A stretch of 25,349 nt of DNA from Spirogloea muscicola (GCA_009602725.1 WELB01000201.1:218149-243497), one strand, 5' to 3'. Positions 1 through 10,902 are shown, numbered from the stretch's first letter. The notes: generated by a model from the sequence alone, not told the origin. Program-made: numbers and translations.

Positions 1-178
1 GCCGCCGCCGCCGGCCGTGGGCGCCGTGTCGGGCGGCCGGTCCTCGGGGCGCGGCAACCAGCGGCCTTCGCCGCGGCGGTGGTGGTGGTCATATGATGTC
101 ACTGCTGGCTCTGCCGTGGGCCCCAACCAACAAGCTCGCACAGCCCTCCAGGCCGGGCCTCATGGGCCGCCTGCGTCG
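1..178 (+). CDS. possible 5' exon of the YihQ-like GH31 gene, cut by window edge
   Basis: This GC-rich stretch ends in a strong donor (CGTCG|GTAAGC, exon end 178). The frame starting at base 3 is open from the window edge to the donor. It contains ATG ATG at 93-98 and ends in phase 2, which matches the phase needed by the exon beginning at 546. The peptide is Arg/Gly/Ala-rich and then MMSLLALPWAPTNK-like, with no recognisable domain. Plant relatives have a long N-terminal beta-sandwich before the catalytic domain, and it does not fit into this segment. The true gene start therefore probably lies upstream of the window, or part of the N-terminus has diverged. Low confidence. Confidence 0.3.
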
Positions 179-545
179 GTAAGCCGCCAAGCACATGGAA
201 TGGCATTTCAGCCACTTGCAGCCCGCCAAGCACAGGCCTTTATTGCTACATCCCCGATCACTTGATGCAGCGCAGTTAACAGCCATTCGCCGTTAAACGC
301 TGAGCTAGTAGAGAATGGGTTTCTGACGTATTTCCATTAGCAATATTTGTTGTCATTATCTACTGTGTTCTGCTTGAATAACATCCTGTCTCTTGATTCG
401 AGTGGTCTTATGCATATTAATCACAATAGCGCCAATCTTTGCTACTAAGAGAATCAAACTGAAAATACAAAATGAAGAAAAAGGTTCTCTGCTGCCGAAT
501 TATTCTGCAGCATAGATTGACATGCAATCACCACCCACCTGGCAG
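179..545 (+). other. presumed intron; no supported gene
   Basis: This AT-richer stretch lies between the donor at 179 (GTAAGC) and the acceptor GGCAG at 541-545. I see no conserved coding segment here. A missing N-terminal exon of the GH31 gene could still be hidden, because that part of the family is poorly conserved. Confidence 0.35.
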
Positions 546-3500
546 GTGGCGCCGTCTGGTCTTGTCAGGCGACCACCGCACGCTGCGGCCGATCCTGCAG
601 CAGTGGAAAGCAGCTGGGAGCGCGACGGACCTCAATCGCATCCAGGTAACCAGACTTCCTGTGCAAGCTCCATCAATACCCTCAATTTCTCCAATCTTTG
701 ACCGATATGTATTTGCTTGCAGGTGCAGCAGATGTAGTCTGTCCTAGCCCTGTGCCTTTGCCAGCCCTATCGGCTCACTTTGGCCCAAGCTCAGGCAGCA
801 TAACGTGCAATTTCCTTTGGGCAGCTGACGTACGTATCGAGCGCGAGCGAGGGCTTCTTTGGCTTTGGCGAGCAGTTTTCGTACTTCGACATGAAGGGCC
901 GCCGCGTCCCCATCCTCGTCCAAGAGCAAGTCCGCTCATCTTGAGCACCTTGTTGGAGGTTCAGAAGTTGGTCTGGAATGTTGGTTGTTGTAAAGGCCAC
1001 TTGCAATCACATCGAAAGTTGAGCAATACTTCGAAGCTCCTCTTGGGCTTGTTAGCTCTGTTATTGCTAAATCTGCAAGAATGGATCCGTAGTAAGTTGG
1101 TTCACATCTGCATTGCATTTGTTGACGCAGGGCATTGGGAGGGGTGATCAGCCGGTGACATGGGCCGCGAACATCCTCTCTAAGAGGGGCGGCGGCTCCT
1201 GGCACACTACGTACGCCCCCGTGCCACAGGTGGAGCTATCGCATGACTGACTCCCTGAATGATTGAAAGCGTCCCTTGAAAGCTCGTGCTTGGCTTGATG
1301 TAGCAAAGTTTCAAGGTCCATCTGGCAATAGTCCAGTACAGCAGAGAAGGCTTGAGGACTAACCACAGTCTATCTTTGAGACGGCAGCGTTGCTGGTCAG
1401 GCTCTTGGGTTTGTTGAGTTGCTTGATTTGCTGACCAGTGGCAGGTTGGATACTGTCATGCAGTACATCACCTCTCATTTGAGATGCGTGTACCTGGACT
1501 GTTATGAGTACTGCTTGTTTGACTTCCGGCGGAAGGACTGCGTGCAGATCCAGGTCGGCTTTGCCCTCCCCTGTGATCCTGGACGTTTTTCTGCCTTTTC
1601 ATCTCCCACAGCTGGAGCCAGGAAGCAAGGCAGGCAGTTGTGATGACAACACCTTAATAGAAAGTATGCATCTGTAACCCAGAGCTTCACCACCTGTTTG
1701 AGAATTTGCAGATTCATGCTGGGCATCTGAGTGGGAGGATAGTACAAGGCGAAACGCCATTGGAGATCATTGAGCACTACACAGAATGCGTGGGGAGAAT
1801 GAGGGAGCTCCCAAGCTGGATAATCTCGGGAGCTGTTGTCGGCATGCAAGGCGGCACTGCCAAAGTGCTTGACGTATTCAGGCATCTGTTGAGTGATCGC
1901 ACACCTGTGGCTGCATTCTGGCTGCAGGTCACTGACAACCCCTTCTAGCTTGTCATCAGTGGGATGACTTAGGACCTAGCCCTTGATAGGTGTTCCTTGT
2001 TGATAGAGGCGTGTAATTGCATCTATTAGCCTTAGGCCCTTGCTGATCAGGTCTTATCATCTTGGTCTAGATTGTCTTCAGCTTGTGCATACTTGTTCGC
2101 TGAAACCCGTGTAGTCCCTGTCGGGTTCAGCTTCAATTTCTGAACGAGCTGCTTCTCTATGCAGGACTGGTGTGGCCAGCGGGACACCAGCATAGGGAAG
2201 CAGCTATGGTGGAACTGGGAGCTTGACCAAGAGCACTATCCCAACTGGTCGAAGCTTGTGCGATACTTAAGGTCCATGGATGTTCGAGTTCTGGCATACA
2301 TCAATCCCTATCTCGCCGAAGTGACTCAGAAGCTCAATAGGAGGAGGGATCTCTTCTCCGAAGCCTTGAGTAAGCTGTGAATGGATGTGCCAGCTTCATA
2401 TAGCTCAGCTTAGGATGCCAGCCTCATGTAGCTGAGTTATTTGGGTTTCCATCTTGCCACATGTACAATCAAATTGTCTTCTGTTGAGCTGTATCCTGCC
2501 ACAACTCAAACTCATATTGGTTCTCCGCCTCGTTTGCAGAGGAAAATCTGGTCGTCGCTGACAAGCAGGGCAGCACAATCATGATACAGAACACGAACTT
2601 CAGCGCAGCAATGATTGACCTGACCAACCCAGCAAGCAAGGCCTGGTACCACAAGCTCATCCAAGGCATGGTCAAGCTTGGGATCAGCGGCTGGATGGCT
2701 GACTTTTGCGAGGCGCTGCCCTTCGAAGCTGCTCTTTTCTCAGGTGAACGTCTCTTTGACTTACTTTCAGGTGGTGAAGTGTGGTTGTGGTTAGGCAGAC
2801 TGCATACTCCCTGCTCTTCAGTCACTGACATCCTGCATCAAGCTGCTGTTTGAGCCCAGGAGAGGATGCCAGGACAGCGCACAACCGTTATCCGGAGATG
2901 TGGGCAGAGCTCAACAGGCAAGTCGTGGAAGAGCTCGAGGCCGGTATCTCAGCTAGTGGTCAGGTGCGACAACAAGCATCAGAAGGAGATGGAGGGAGCT
3001 ACATCTCCAGTATGTTGTCAAATGACTTGTTCCAGAGGAGCCAGACTGAAGTAGAAGCAGCCAACCACTGCCACGAGTGCAATGACAGACCGCTGCCAAA
3101 GCTGGTGGAAGATGAAGTGAAACCACATAGTGTGAATGCTGATCCTACTATGGAGCAGATGGATGGGGACTTCGAGGACGTCGTAGATGTCCCACTGCTT
3201 GAGGACTATGGCAGGGATGTAGATATTGCTGAGTGGTTGGCAGCAGATGGGCACTGGATGAAGAAAGATTTTGTTCAGGAAAATCAGGACCCATGGGAAG
3301 TAGCTAGTGACGAGGATGACAGGTCTCAGGAACTTAGAGAGGAGGGCTTGGTGTTCTTCATGAGGTCAGGCTACCGGGGCAGCCCAAGGCACTGCACTTT
3401 GTTCTGGGCTGGGGACCAAGTAAGCTCCGTGCTGCTCCTGACCTGCAAGTCAAGCACTTGTCATTATGCCCGGGCACTGGCTCGAGATGGAATGATTGTG

Positions 3501-5045
3501 CCACTCATTGGAGGATAATCATCTGACAGGAGCTCTGGTGACCGGCCGTGGATATGGACGCGTCAGGTCTAGACCTTTTGCTAAGTGGTCCATGCTCTAG
3601 CAAGTTGCTCTATTCAGAGAGTGATTGTCAGGTCCATGACTTACTTGGCCCAGAACATATAACCTCGTGCGCAGATGGTAAGCTGGCAACGGCACGATGG
3701 TATCAAGAGTGCAGTCACTGCACTTCTCAGCAGTGGACTCTCTGGCTTTGCTTTCAACCACTCCGATATTGGAGGGTGAAGCCTATGCTCAACCACTTGA
3801 ATGCTTGTGGCATAACCAAGGGCTTAGCCTGTCAAATGTGCCGATTGAAGGTCACTGAGCTGCTCATTCACAGCATCACGCACTGCTTGCGAAGAGAGAG
3901 GTCCTATTACTTTCTTTCTGGCCTTAATTTTGACAGCTATGGTACCTTGGCTGTCAATATCTCTTACTAAAGATGTGGTTCTCTGCTGTGCTTGGTGGCC
4001 TGCTCAGCTATACAACAGTGCCGCACCCTATCATTAAGTACCAGAGGAGTCAAGACCTACTTTTCAGATGGATGGAGCTTAATGCCTTCACTGTCATTTT
4101 CCGGACTCACGAGGTATTTTGTCACTGCCAATCGTATCAGGAAGTCTCTGGAGCATAAGCTATGACCCTCTTTGACGACCAGCTTCTTTGGGCCAATGAC
4201 ATGCATTTACCTTCTGGCTAGTAAGGTCTAGGTTCTTCTTACATGATGACATCGTTTGAGAAGCATAGCAGTACTACCTGTGGGCCAACAGCTGCCAAAA
4301 GCTGATCCTAGTGATGTGTCTTGTGCAGGGAAATCAGCCCTCAGCTAACTCCCAATTTTATAGCAACAGTCTAACTTACTCTCACTTCAACCGCTGTGCG
4401 CGCTTGTACAAAGCCTGGGAGTTTTACCGAGTCCAACTCGTGAAGGTAGTAAAGCTGCACATCTGTATCCTTGTGGCTATGCATGTCACTGCTTGCTATA
4501 TGCTTTTCTGCAAGACCCTGATAGATACTTAGCAAAGTGCTAGTAAAATGTGACGAGCTTGGTGATTGAGACAACAGAGATAGCGCATGCTTACCTGGCT
4601 GGATCCCGGTCTCCTGACTGGTCTGTACAGCAAATTCAGTGGACGAAATAAGGGATAGACATCCAGTGTTCTGGTCTCTTTGCTGCAGGAAGGGGCGAGC
4701 AGAGGGCTGCCAGTGGTGCGCCACCTGTTCTTGCACTACCCCAAGGACACCAACGTGCGGCGCATCACGTACCAGCAATTCCTGGTCGGCTCTGAGCTAC
4801 TGGTTGCCCCCGTTCTGAACCCCCGCACTGTGCGGGTGCTCGTTTACTTCCCGCCAGGCGAGCAGTGGGAGCACGTGTGGACGGGTAAGGTGTACGGAGA
4901 CGTCACGTGGGTGGCAGGCCGTAGGATACGGGTGCCTGCACCACTGGGAGAGCCGGCTGTCTTCGTGAAGAAAATCTCGGTTGTTGGGCAGCGGTTTGTT
5001 GCCAACCTCCGGGAGGATGGCCTCCTCAAGCTCGCTGCAGCATGA
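546..5045 (+). CDS. plant-type GH31 alpha-glycosidase, YihQ/sulfoquinovosidase-like
   Basis: Exons: 546-645, 825-929, 1131-1229, 1464-1553, 1712-1927, 2165-2369, 2540-2743, 2860-3419, 3675-3775, 4008-4113, 4329-4445, 4689-5045; all junctions are GT/AG and in phase (753 codons including the stop). Diagnostic segments in order are FFGFGEQFSYFDMKG, EQGIGRGDQPVTWAA, VVGMQGGT, LQDWCGQRDTS then LWWNWELD, SGWMADFCEALP, AHNRYPEMW, LFWAGDQMVSWQ, NHSDIGGY, FRTHEGNQPSANSQFYS and PVVRHLFLHYP. In the family, the Asp of WMADF is the nucleophile and the Asp of HSDIGG the acid/base; both are present. E. coli YihQ releases sulfoquinovose from sulfolipid derivatives. Plant members are commonly labelled alpha-glucosidase YihQ, and their substrate is less certain. 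Oddities: a Cys follows the nucleophile motif where relatives have Gly (MADFG), Gln replaces the sulfonate-binding Arg, and about 130 acidic residues are inserted. The first listed exon and everything 5' of it are the least certain. No clear targeting peptide is visible in the window. Confidence 0.9.
2387..2440 (+). repeat. imperfect tandem repeat in a GH31 intron
   Basis: Two adjacent 25-nt units, 2387-2411 and 2416-2440, begin TGCCAGC(T/C)TCAT and match at about 19 of 25 positions. They lie in the intron 2370-2539, just after the donor. This is most likely a simple local duplication. Confidence 0.6.
2946..3344 (+). other. acidic insertion inside the GH31 catalytic domain
   Basis: This is part of the exon 2860-3419. 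It lies between the conserved block ending NRQVVEELEAG and the block starting GLVFFMRSG. E. coli YihQ and the plant relatives I recall have only a short linker here (about 10 to 20 residues). This gene encodes about 133 residues, some 34 of them Asp or Glu by my count and only about 10 Lys or Arg. No domain is recognised. The reading frame stays open with no stops and no internal intron is needed, so the segment is probably translated as a disordered surface loop. Confidence 0.75.
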
Positions 5046-6493
5046 TGGTCTTCTCAAGCTGCCTGCTTGTTCCTCGACACCACTGCAAAAGCCGCTCTTC
5101 TGCAAACCATGACAGAGGAGCGATGCAGTGCTGAGAGGTACGACCTTGAGAGAGTGTACAGGTGTACATAGGTATGGAGGTGGCTGGCAGAGGAGGGAGA
5201 TCGCAGCTTGATTATTTCGGCCCAGGCTCGAGCTTGTCTATTGCATTGTCTAGATGGCGATGCTCATTAGTTGCACCATCCAGTCGGGTCACACTTGACT
5301 CTGTCGAGGCAATTGAGAGCTTGGAGCCTAGCTCTGCAGGTGCCCTCGGTTGTCCATGATGGCCGCATGGCAGCTTAGATGGCTGCTGGGCTAGCCGACA
5401 GGGGCCTTTTAGTTGCGCGGATGCAATTAGCATGGACATGTATTTGGGTGCTGCTTTGTAAGGCGGCAGTGGTGCCCCTCTTGATTACCTCTAGGGGCAC
5501 ACCTTGCACACCCGGAAAAGAAGCGGCAAAAGAAGCATAGCTGTATAGACTGCTCATACCACGTAGAAGTACTCGTCCTCTTTGCTAAATAGAAAGATTA
5601 GAGGAGCCTGATTTCGATACGGATCAATCTCATTGGGCCACAAAGTGACCTGGACAAGTCAAGGCCGTAGAGCAGACCAATGATGTCACTGGGGCATTCT
5701 TGTCCATTCCTTTTGGGCTGGCTTCTCCCAGCCACCAGTCAATTCGGCCGCGCTTTTGTTACTGGGGCAGCTGGACAGTGCTCAGGACAATCTTCTGGGG
5801 TGTGAAGGCCAGAGCTGCCTTAAGAGGTGGCGAAGGGTTGAGCTGACCTGTACTAGCTGCTTGTTCATGGTGCTGTTGTTGGCTACACAATGCTGCACCA
5901 CGTACTGTCAGTGCTCTTTTTTGGTTATGCTCGGAAGGGCCATCTCAGACGCTGCAGAGCAGCGACAGCAGAGGTGGGTTTAGCCATGTCTTCAAAAGGC
6001 ATCTGTTGGTAGGTAAATATCGGAGACTAAAGATTCCATGAAACTCATACATATTCCGTTGGAGCATTCTTGGCCTTGGCAAGGAGCCATGGACTTGCAG
6101 CTGAGTGGCAGCATCGTATCCATCTTGCTGAGATTGTCGATCTGATTAGTCGTGCTGCGAAGCATGCGTGGGAATAAACCATAGAGTGTGAGTAATTCCT
6201 ACGATCAGATACGGACTCTTACTGCAGCCTCCACAGTGCCAAAGTAGATCCAAAGTCGTGAGCTATTGCCAGGCACTGACTTGTGCGCCTGGTCCAACGT
6301 TCACAAGTAGCAGAGAGGCATCAGAGATCAAGTAGGTGTCAACATTTGCATGCGGCACGACCACATATTCACATATATGGTCGGCCACAGGCATCGCATG
6401 ATGCTGTCCTTTCCCTTGTTCATCATCTGCCGCTCACAGAAACAAGATATGCATGCATGCCAAAAGAAGAAGGCTCGCCCATAAAGAAAGAGG
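5046..6493. other. 3' flank and intergenic DNA, no supported gene
   Basis: This follows the stop codon of the YihQ-like gene. All open frames are short, lack family motifs and conflict between strands. A TGTAA at 5457-5461 could be a green-algal type polyadenylation signal. I saw no tRNA, rRNA, repeat family or transposon signature. Confidence 0.5.
5457..5461 (+). terminator. candidate TGTAA polyadenylation signal
   Basis: TGTAA occurs 412 nt after the stop of the YihQ-like gene. TGTAA is the usual signal in chlorophyte algae. On the - strand, TGTAA also follows the ABC4 stop (7099-7103, seen as TTACA on +) and lies about 550 nt past the HGL1 stop (16217-16221). The hnRNP gene has none in its 3' flank. 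A 5-mer is common by chance, so this is only a candidate. Confidence 0.2.
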
Positions 6494-6525
6494 GGCTGGC
6501 AAAGCCAGCCCAAAAAGAATGGACA
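6494..6525 (+). promoter_or_regulatory. hairpin element, copy 1 (GGCTGGC-AAA-GCCAGCC)
   Basis: A perfect 7-bp inverted repeat with a 3-nt loop (6494-6510) is followed by CAAAAAGAATGGACA. A similar arrangement recurs at 11009-11040, also in an intergenic region. The AGCCCA core equals the plant site II motif TGGGCT on the other strand, which would suit a promoter. Its position upstream of the open segment at 6596 is consistent but not proof. Confidence 0.35.
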
Positions 6526-6595
6526 ATGTCCAAAGCCGAAGAATGAGAAGCCGAGGAAGGACTCCTCTACTCTACCAATCACGACAACATACTAG

Positions 6596-6931
6596 GGAAG
6601 CTCAGTACCCGCGAGTGAGCAACATCAGGTCCGAGTAACTCGAGGCAGGGAAGGAGGCACTCCGCCGAGACCCGGAGGCCGCGGCCAGAGCGCGTCCTGC
6701 GCGCGTGTGGACAGCGTGGGCAAGGGATCGCTGGAACGATACCGCCAAGCGCATGCGAAAGACCTGGGCGAGCGACCCGGCGGCGTTGAAGCCGGGCAGC
6801 GCCCCGGGCGGACCCGACCACCGATCAATAGCCTGACGAGCAAGCCGCTGGAGGAGATCCAGCCAGCGGCTGCCGAAGGCCCCGTGAACATCTATCGCCA
6901 GGGCCGCGAACTCATCCAGAGGACCTCAATC
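6596..6931 (+). CDS. unidentified GC-rich open segment, possible exon
   Basis: A GC-rich block stands out from its AT-richer surroundings. One + frame is open from 6596 and ends in residues like EGPVNIYRQGRELIQRTSI, immediately before a good donor (ATC|GTAAGA at 6931/6932). In the 5' half a second + frame (6639-6836, ending TGA) looks more protein-like, with GKEALRRDPEAAARARP followed by a WARDRWNDT segment. The two frames would need a frameshift or an unseen intron between them. The opposite strand also has an ATG-initiated frame (6891 down to 6625). I recognise no family. It could be a small gene convergent with ABC4, a decayed gene, or GC-rich non-coding DNA. Confidence 0.22.
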
Positions 6932-6952
6932 GTAAGAGAGACCAATTCATAA

Positions 6953-7295
6953 GCTATATTTGTGCCTAAATGAAGATACTCGTCCAATGTGGCTCAGTAA
7001 AAAATCTCTTATGATTTCATCATGATTCCATGTTACTTTGTACTCAGACAAGGATGCAAGCACCGAAAGACTTTCCGGTCTTGCCCTTGGCCTCATACTT
7101 ACATGGCTGCAAGTGGTCTCATCGTTTGCCCTTGCAAAAACTCAATCTGCGTGATCGTAAGCGTACTATTTTCTAGCAACAACCTGAAGTATTAAGCGCC
7201 TCAATTTTAATTACCATAAGTTCAAGAAGGGCAAGTGGCGATAGCAAGGGTTGACTAATTTTGATAGTAGTATGCAAGCATTTTCCAAATCCAGC
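6953..7295 (-). other. 3' flank of ABC4, no supported gene
   Basis: This AT-rich stretch lies downstream of the ABC4 stop. It holds TTACA at 7099-7103 (TGTAA on the - strand), about 193 nt past the stop, which could be the ABC4 polyadenylation signal. No conserved coding segment is seen. Confidence 0.4.
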
Positions 7296-10200
7296 CTACC
7301 AGAACGGTCTGATGGGGAATGATACGGTTGATGTCAGACTCAAGGCCAGCATGAAGCCAAAGACCACATGCAACCTCACACAGTAATACTTGGCCATGAA
7401 GATGAGGTTCTTGTCCTGGGGAAAGAGCATGTCAACAGCAGGAGTAAGGTTGGGACTATAGCACATCAGTGTTTCAATTGGTGCTGAAACTGCTATCAAA
7501 GTGTGTAAAGAAAGACTGAGAAGCAGCAACACATTCAAATGCCAGAAGTAAGGTGATAGGGATACCATGTAGTTCTTGGAAACAAAGTCAACTACAAGCT
7601 TGCCAAGTGGCAGTGTCACTAAAGCGCCAACCTGATGAAGACGAGACACAAGTTACTGACGTCTGCCTTATCAAATCTAATTATAGGACTGTTTTGCAGG
7701 GTGGCACAAGGACATGGACAGATAGCAAACGAATATCAGCATAAGAAGAGTCTTGGTCAGTAGCAGATTGATCTAGACACATGGCAAATCTGGCGGATGC
7801 TCTCTGCATGTTGCTCATTTGAGGAGTGGCATGCTGGTGAGTGGGTCACTTACAAGGCAATTGGGTGGGAGAAGCTTAAAGAGCACAAGGGCAGCAGTGA
7901 TGATGTATAAGCTAAACACGCCAGCCGTTGCCACCTGCGCACCTTTGGCTGTGCCTATTCTTACCTGAACAAGACAACGCATCTGTCAATAGAAAGATTC
8001 ATTATATATAAATACGATCACCTTTTTAAACAACCTGTGCTCACTGAACCTTATTCCATCTCATCTTGCCAAAGATGCAACACAAAGCAGGAAGCCGTCC
8101 CACATTCATTGCTCACCAGAGGAGACATCTTGCCAACTTGGAGGTCGCCCTCAATCTGCAGCCACCATAGATTCGTGTGAGGTACTGTCACATGCCTACG
8201 ATCTGAGGCAAGGTATCTGAAAGTGAAGGGTTCGTATAGAGGCCAAGAAGGCCAAGCTTCAAAAAGCTTTTTTCTGAGCTCTTCAGAATAGCTATATGAC
8301 ACTTGCTTATCTCCTATCACCTGATCCATTACACAAATGCAGTGAAAGTCACTGGCATGTACCTGATGGAAGTGAGAGCAGAATAGAATCAGTGTTGTTG
8401 TGATTCCGACAAGGACAGATGCTCCAAGGATCTCTGGGGTTACAGGTGCTTGAGTTCTCCCCAGCCTGAGGCACGCAGAAGCATTGATTGAGCTTAATGG
8501 TGACTAAGCAGGGATCACTGTCAAGGTCAATTATCTGATTGTATGTGGGCTTTCACTCCTATAAGCAGCTAATGTAGGCAATGACCTGCCCTGAGCCAGT
8601 GAGAAACTCAGAGTTGCAACCTCTGCAGGGCAAATGATCCACTTGAAGTGTAGGAGACAGTCATTGACTTAAAAACAGCTGAGCAAATATATGTGAAACC
8701 TGATCCACCAGCCTCTGGAACACTTTGCTGAGAATATATCAAGAAGTGTGGTCGCCGTTGCACATCAAAGCACAAGCTTGACATGCAATGTGACTTTGAG
8801 AGCATACGATGCCTGATAGAGGTAGAAAGCTGTGGTCGCAAGGGGTCCAAATGCAAGGAAGCACAAGGGCTCTCCCAACCCCTTGTAGCTCAGTCTGAAA
8901 GGGGGGCACTGTTGATAAGATAGTGCACCATGGTGTCAGAAAGTAGAGCTGCCTGATTATGAGGGACTTGACATGCAAGCAGCACTGCAAATCGACAAGA
9001 AAATCATACTATCAGGAAGGAAATTGACTCACAAGTTGAACATGAGACAAAAGGCAAGCACTTGCTATTTCACAATTATCTCCACTCAGATTGCAGCTGA
9101 CAAGTGCACACACCTGGTACACATATCCGCAAGCGATTGCAGCAGCGAGTAACCATGCCACTCTTAGGTCGCCTGTTGATGCAGCTCCGACGCTTATACC
9201 CCATATACCAGCAACCAGGCACAGATAGGCTGCACCTAATACGAGTGGCTGGCTGCACACAAGTGAAATGGTGCAAATTGAATAGATGCCAACGAGGCCA
9301 AGATTAGGGTTTCAAGTATAAAGTTAGCACAGCATAGAAGTTCATGTGATTTTATCAGATGAGATTTTAAAAAGAACGAATCGACGCATACAAGTCATGC
9401 ATAGGCTGTGCAATGACATGCTTGATTGCATGCTCGGCTTTGACAACACCTTCCTGTCATGTTGACAACCGACTCGGGCTTGTCCTTGTCAACTCCTGTC
9501 TCCGCATCATGAGCGTCATTGCTGCACAGAAGCCAAACATACAACACAGGACCACTGTGAAGCTGTAGTGCTTGAGGTCGACCACCTTCAGACAGCTACT
9601 CTGAAGCGTCCACACAATCACTGATACTTGATTACAGATGAAAAACGTCAAGATGGAGCGTTGACTTGCCTGAGATTCAACCACAGAAGTACAAGGACAG
9701 AGTAGAACAAGAATGACCAATATCGTGACGCCTGAAAGATGCCCGTTTTAAGATAAGCTGCAGCAGCCGCCACCTAGCAAGAGACGCACAATGGTAAGGA
9801 CATCAATGGTAAGGACATCACACTTGCAGCATATTTGCCTATCCAAGCGGTTCTAGGAGCTCAGTCATACCAACTGCTGTACTCGAAATTAGGATATGAG
9901 CACACTTTCTTACAGTGAGAGGGATGAGTCCAACAGTGTACATTGGCAGCTTTGCTGCTCTCCAGATCAAGGTGGCTTGGCTGAGCTTTGGCTTCTCCTG
10001 CACCTCAATTGTTGGCGTGCCAAGCACAGCTTCTGCCAAAGGGGCCTCACCACCTAGAAAAGAACAACAATTCTGCGCTTGAATGGCCTAAATCTCTGAG
10101 ATGATGTAAATCACGGTGGGAAGAGGCAAACTAAAACTGCCTTGCAGGGCTGACTCAAGCCACAGGGCAGCCGCCAACGCTCCACTAGCAACTAGAGCTT

Positions 10201-10902
10201 GGTTCTCCAGGGTCCTGAATTGAATGCAGACTCCAGAGGTGTGCTTGGAGCAGGTACAATGCTTTGTAGAGGCTAACAGCACAATGACACTGCCAAAAAC
10301 GTCCCCAAAACCCCTGCTTTCCTGACGTTCTTTCCCATTTAAGTAGAATTATGTTATGGAGGCCCGGCCGGAGCTGCAGCTCGTATCAGCAAGGTGCTGA
10401 GCCCTCGTCCTCTCACACCTTTGACCTTTCTGTGGAGCTGTGACATTGTTCATTCAGAGCCTAGACTCGACGCAAATGGCAGCCTCACCTGACTCGCCAA
10501 TGGCAAGGCTGGCCAGAGGCACGCCTCTGCACCTACAGCCGCCGTAGCTGGTCCGGCAGTCGGCCGCGCTACGTCGTGGCAGCGGCAAAGGCTGCCGAGG
10601 CGAGCTCCGCCACTGCAGCCCTGCTTGGGAAGGTGTCGCAACCGGAATCCGCCCGAAAGCGCGACCACTTCCACTGAGGGCCGCACAGAGGCACGGCGAT
10701 GAGCACCATGGAGTCGCTTCAAGCACCTAGAGGCTGCAGGGCGCACCGCAGCCTTCAGAAGGGACCGTCTAATCTGCGCTAGGAGTTGCGGTTCCGTGCA
10801 TACCGGATGGTCGAGAGCGCGGCTCGCGCGGTCGTCAGGGCGCGGCGGGATGCGGCCAGCGGCGGCGGCGGCGGCGGCGGCGGCGCCGCGGCGCACCAGC
10901 AT
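7296..10902 (-). CDS. ABC4: 1,4-dihydroxy-2-naphthoate prenyltransferase (ABC4/MenA, UbiA family), phylloquinone biosynthesis
   Basis: Exons in transcript order: 10902-10804, 10726-10489, 10053-9914, 9773-9670, 9521-9450, 9252-9114, 8908-8808, 8465-8363, 8155-8117, 7964-7854, 7631-7566, 7415-7296; 421 residues. The enzyme attaches the phytyl chain to dihydroxynaphthoate in the plastid membrane on the way to vitamin K1 of photosystem I. Recognition rests on LIWRAAKLPMYTVGLIPLT, WLNLSNDAHD..TGVDKDKPESVVN (first Asp-rich prenyl-diphosphate motif, about residues 173-183), ACGYVYQCPPFRLSYKGLGEP, ILFCSHFHQIEGDLQVGK (second motif, 312-319) and FMAKYYCVRLH near the C-terminus. Several hydrophobic segments fit a multispan membrane protein. 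The first about 110 residues are Ala/Arg/Ser-rich with a nine-Ala run, as in a chloroplast transit peptide. The start is inferred: ATG at 10902 joins in phase to exon 2, which has no in-frame ATG of its own. The first exon is less certain than the rest. Confidence 0.95.
8117..8155 (-). other. ABC4: 39-nt microexon of ABC4
   Basis: CAG|ATT...CTG|GTGAGC gives 13 codons (IEGDLQVGKMSPL) in phase 0. It carries the second Asp-containing UbiA motif, so skipping it would keep the frame but remove a catalytic motif. The neighbouring introns are 152 nt (7965-8116, downstream) and 207 nt (8156-8362, upstream). Confidence 0.9.
9522..9669 (-). other. ABC4: GC-AG intron in ABC4
   Basis: The exon 9773-9670 ends AATCTCAG and is followed by GCAAGT, not GT. 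The next exon begins after TGTGCAG at 9522. The join gives NLSND, the conserved family sequence, so this position is well constrained. AG|GCAAGT is the classic context for non-canonical GC donors. Confidence 0.85.
9791..9820 (+). repeat. perfect 2 x 15 nt tandem repeat
   Basis: ATGGTAAGGACATCA occurs twice in direct succession (9791-9805, 9806-9820) within the ABC4 intron 9774-9913. It is a local duplication with no evident function. Confidence 0.9.
10861..10884 (+). repeat. (GGC)8 repeat coding the poly-Ala run of ABC4
   Basis: Eight GGC units on the + strand read as GCC on the - strand and encode most of the nine-alanine run in the predicted ABC4 transit peptide. The repeat length may vary between strains without affecting the mature enzyme. 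Confidence 0.85.

Noticed and set aside
8760-8815. Reading the ABC4 exon 8908-8808 onward through CAG|GCATCG as another GC donor
   Set aside because: A normal GT donor 5 nt further (ATC|GTATGC) gives the correct phase into the next exon and a sensible protein.
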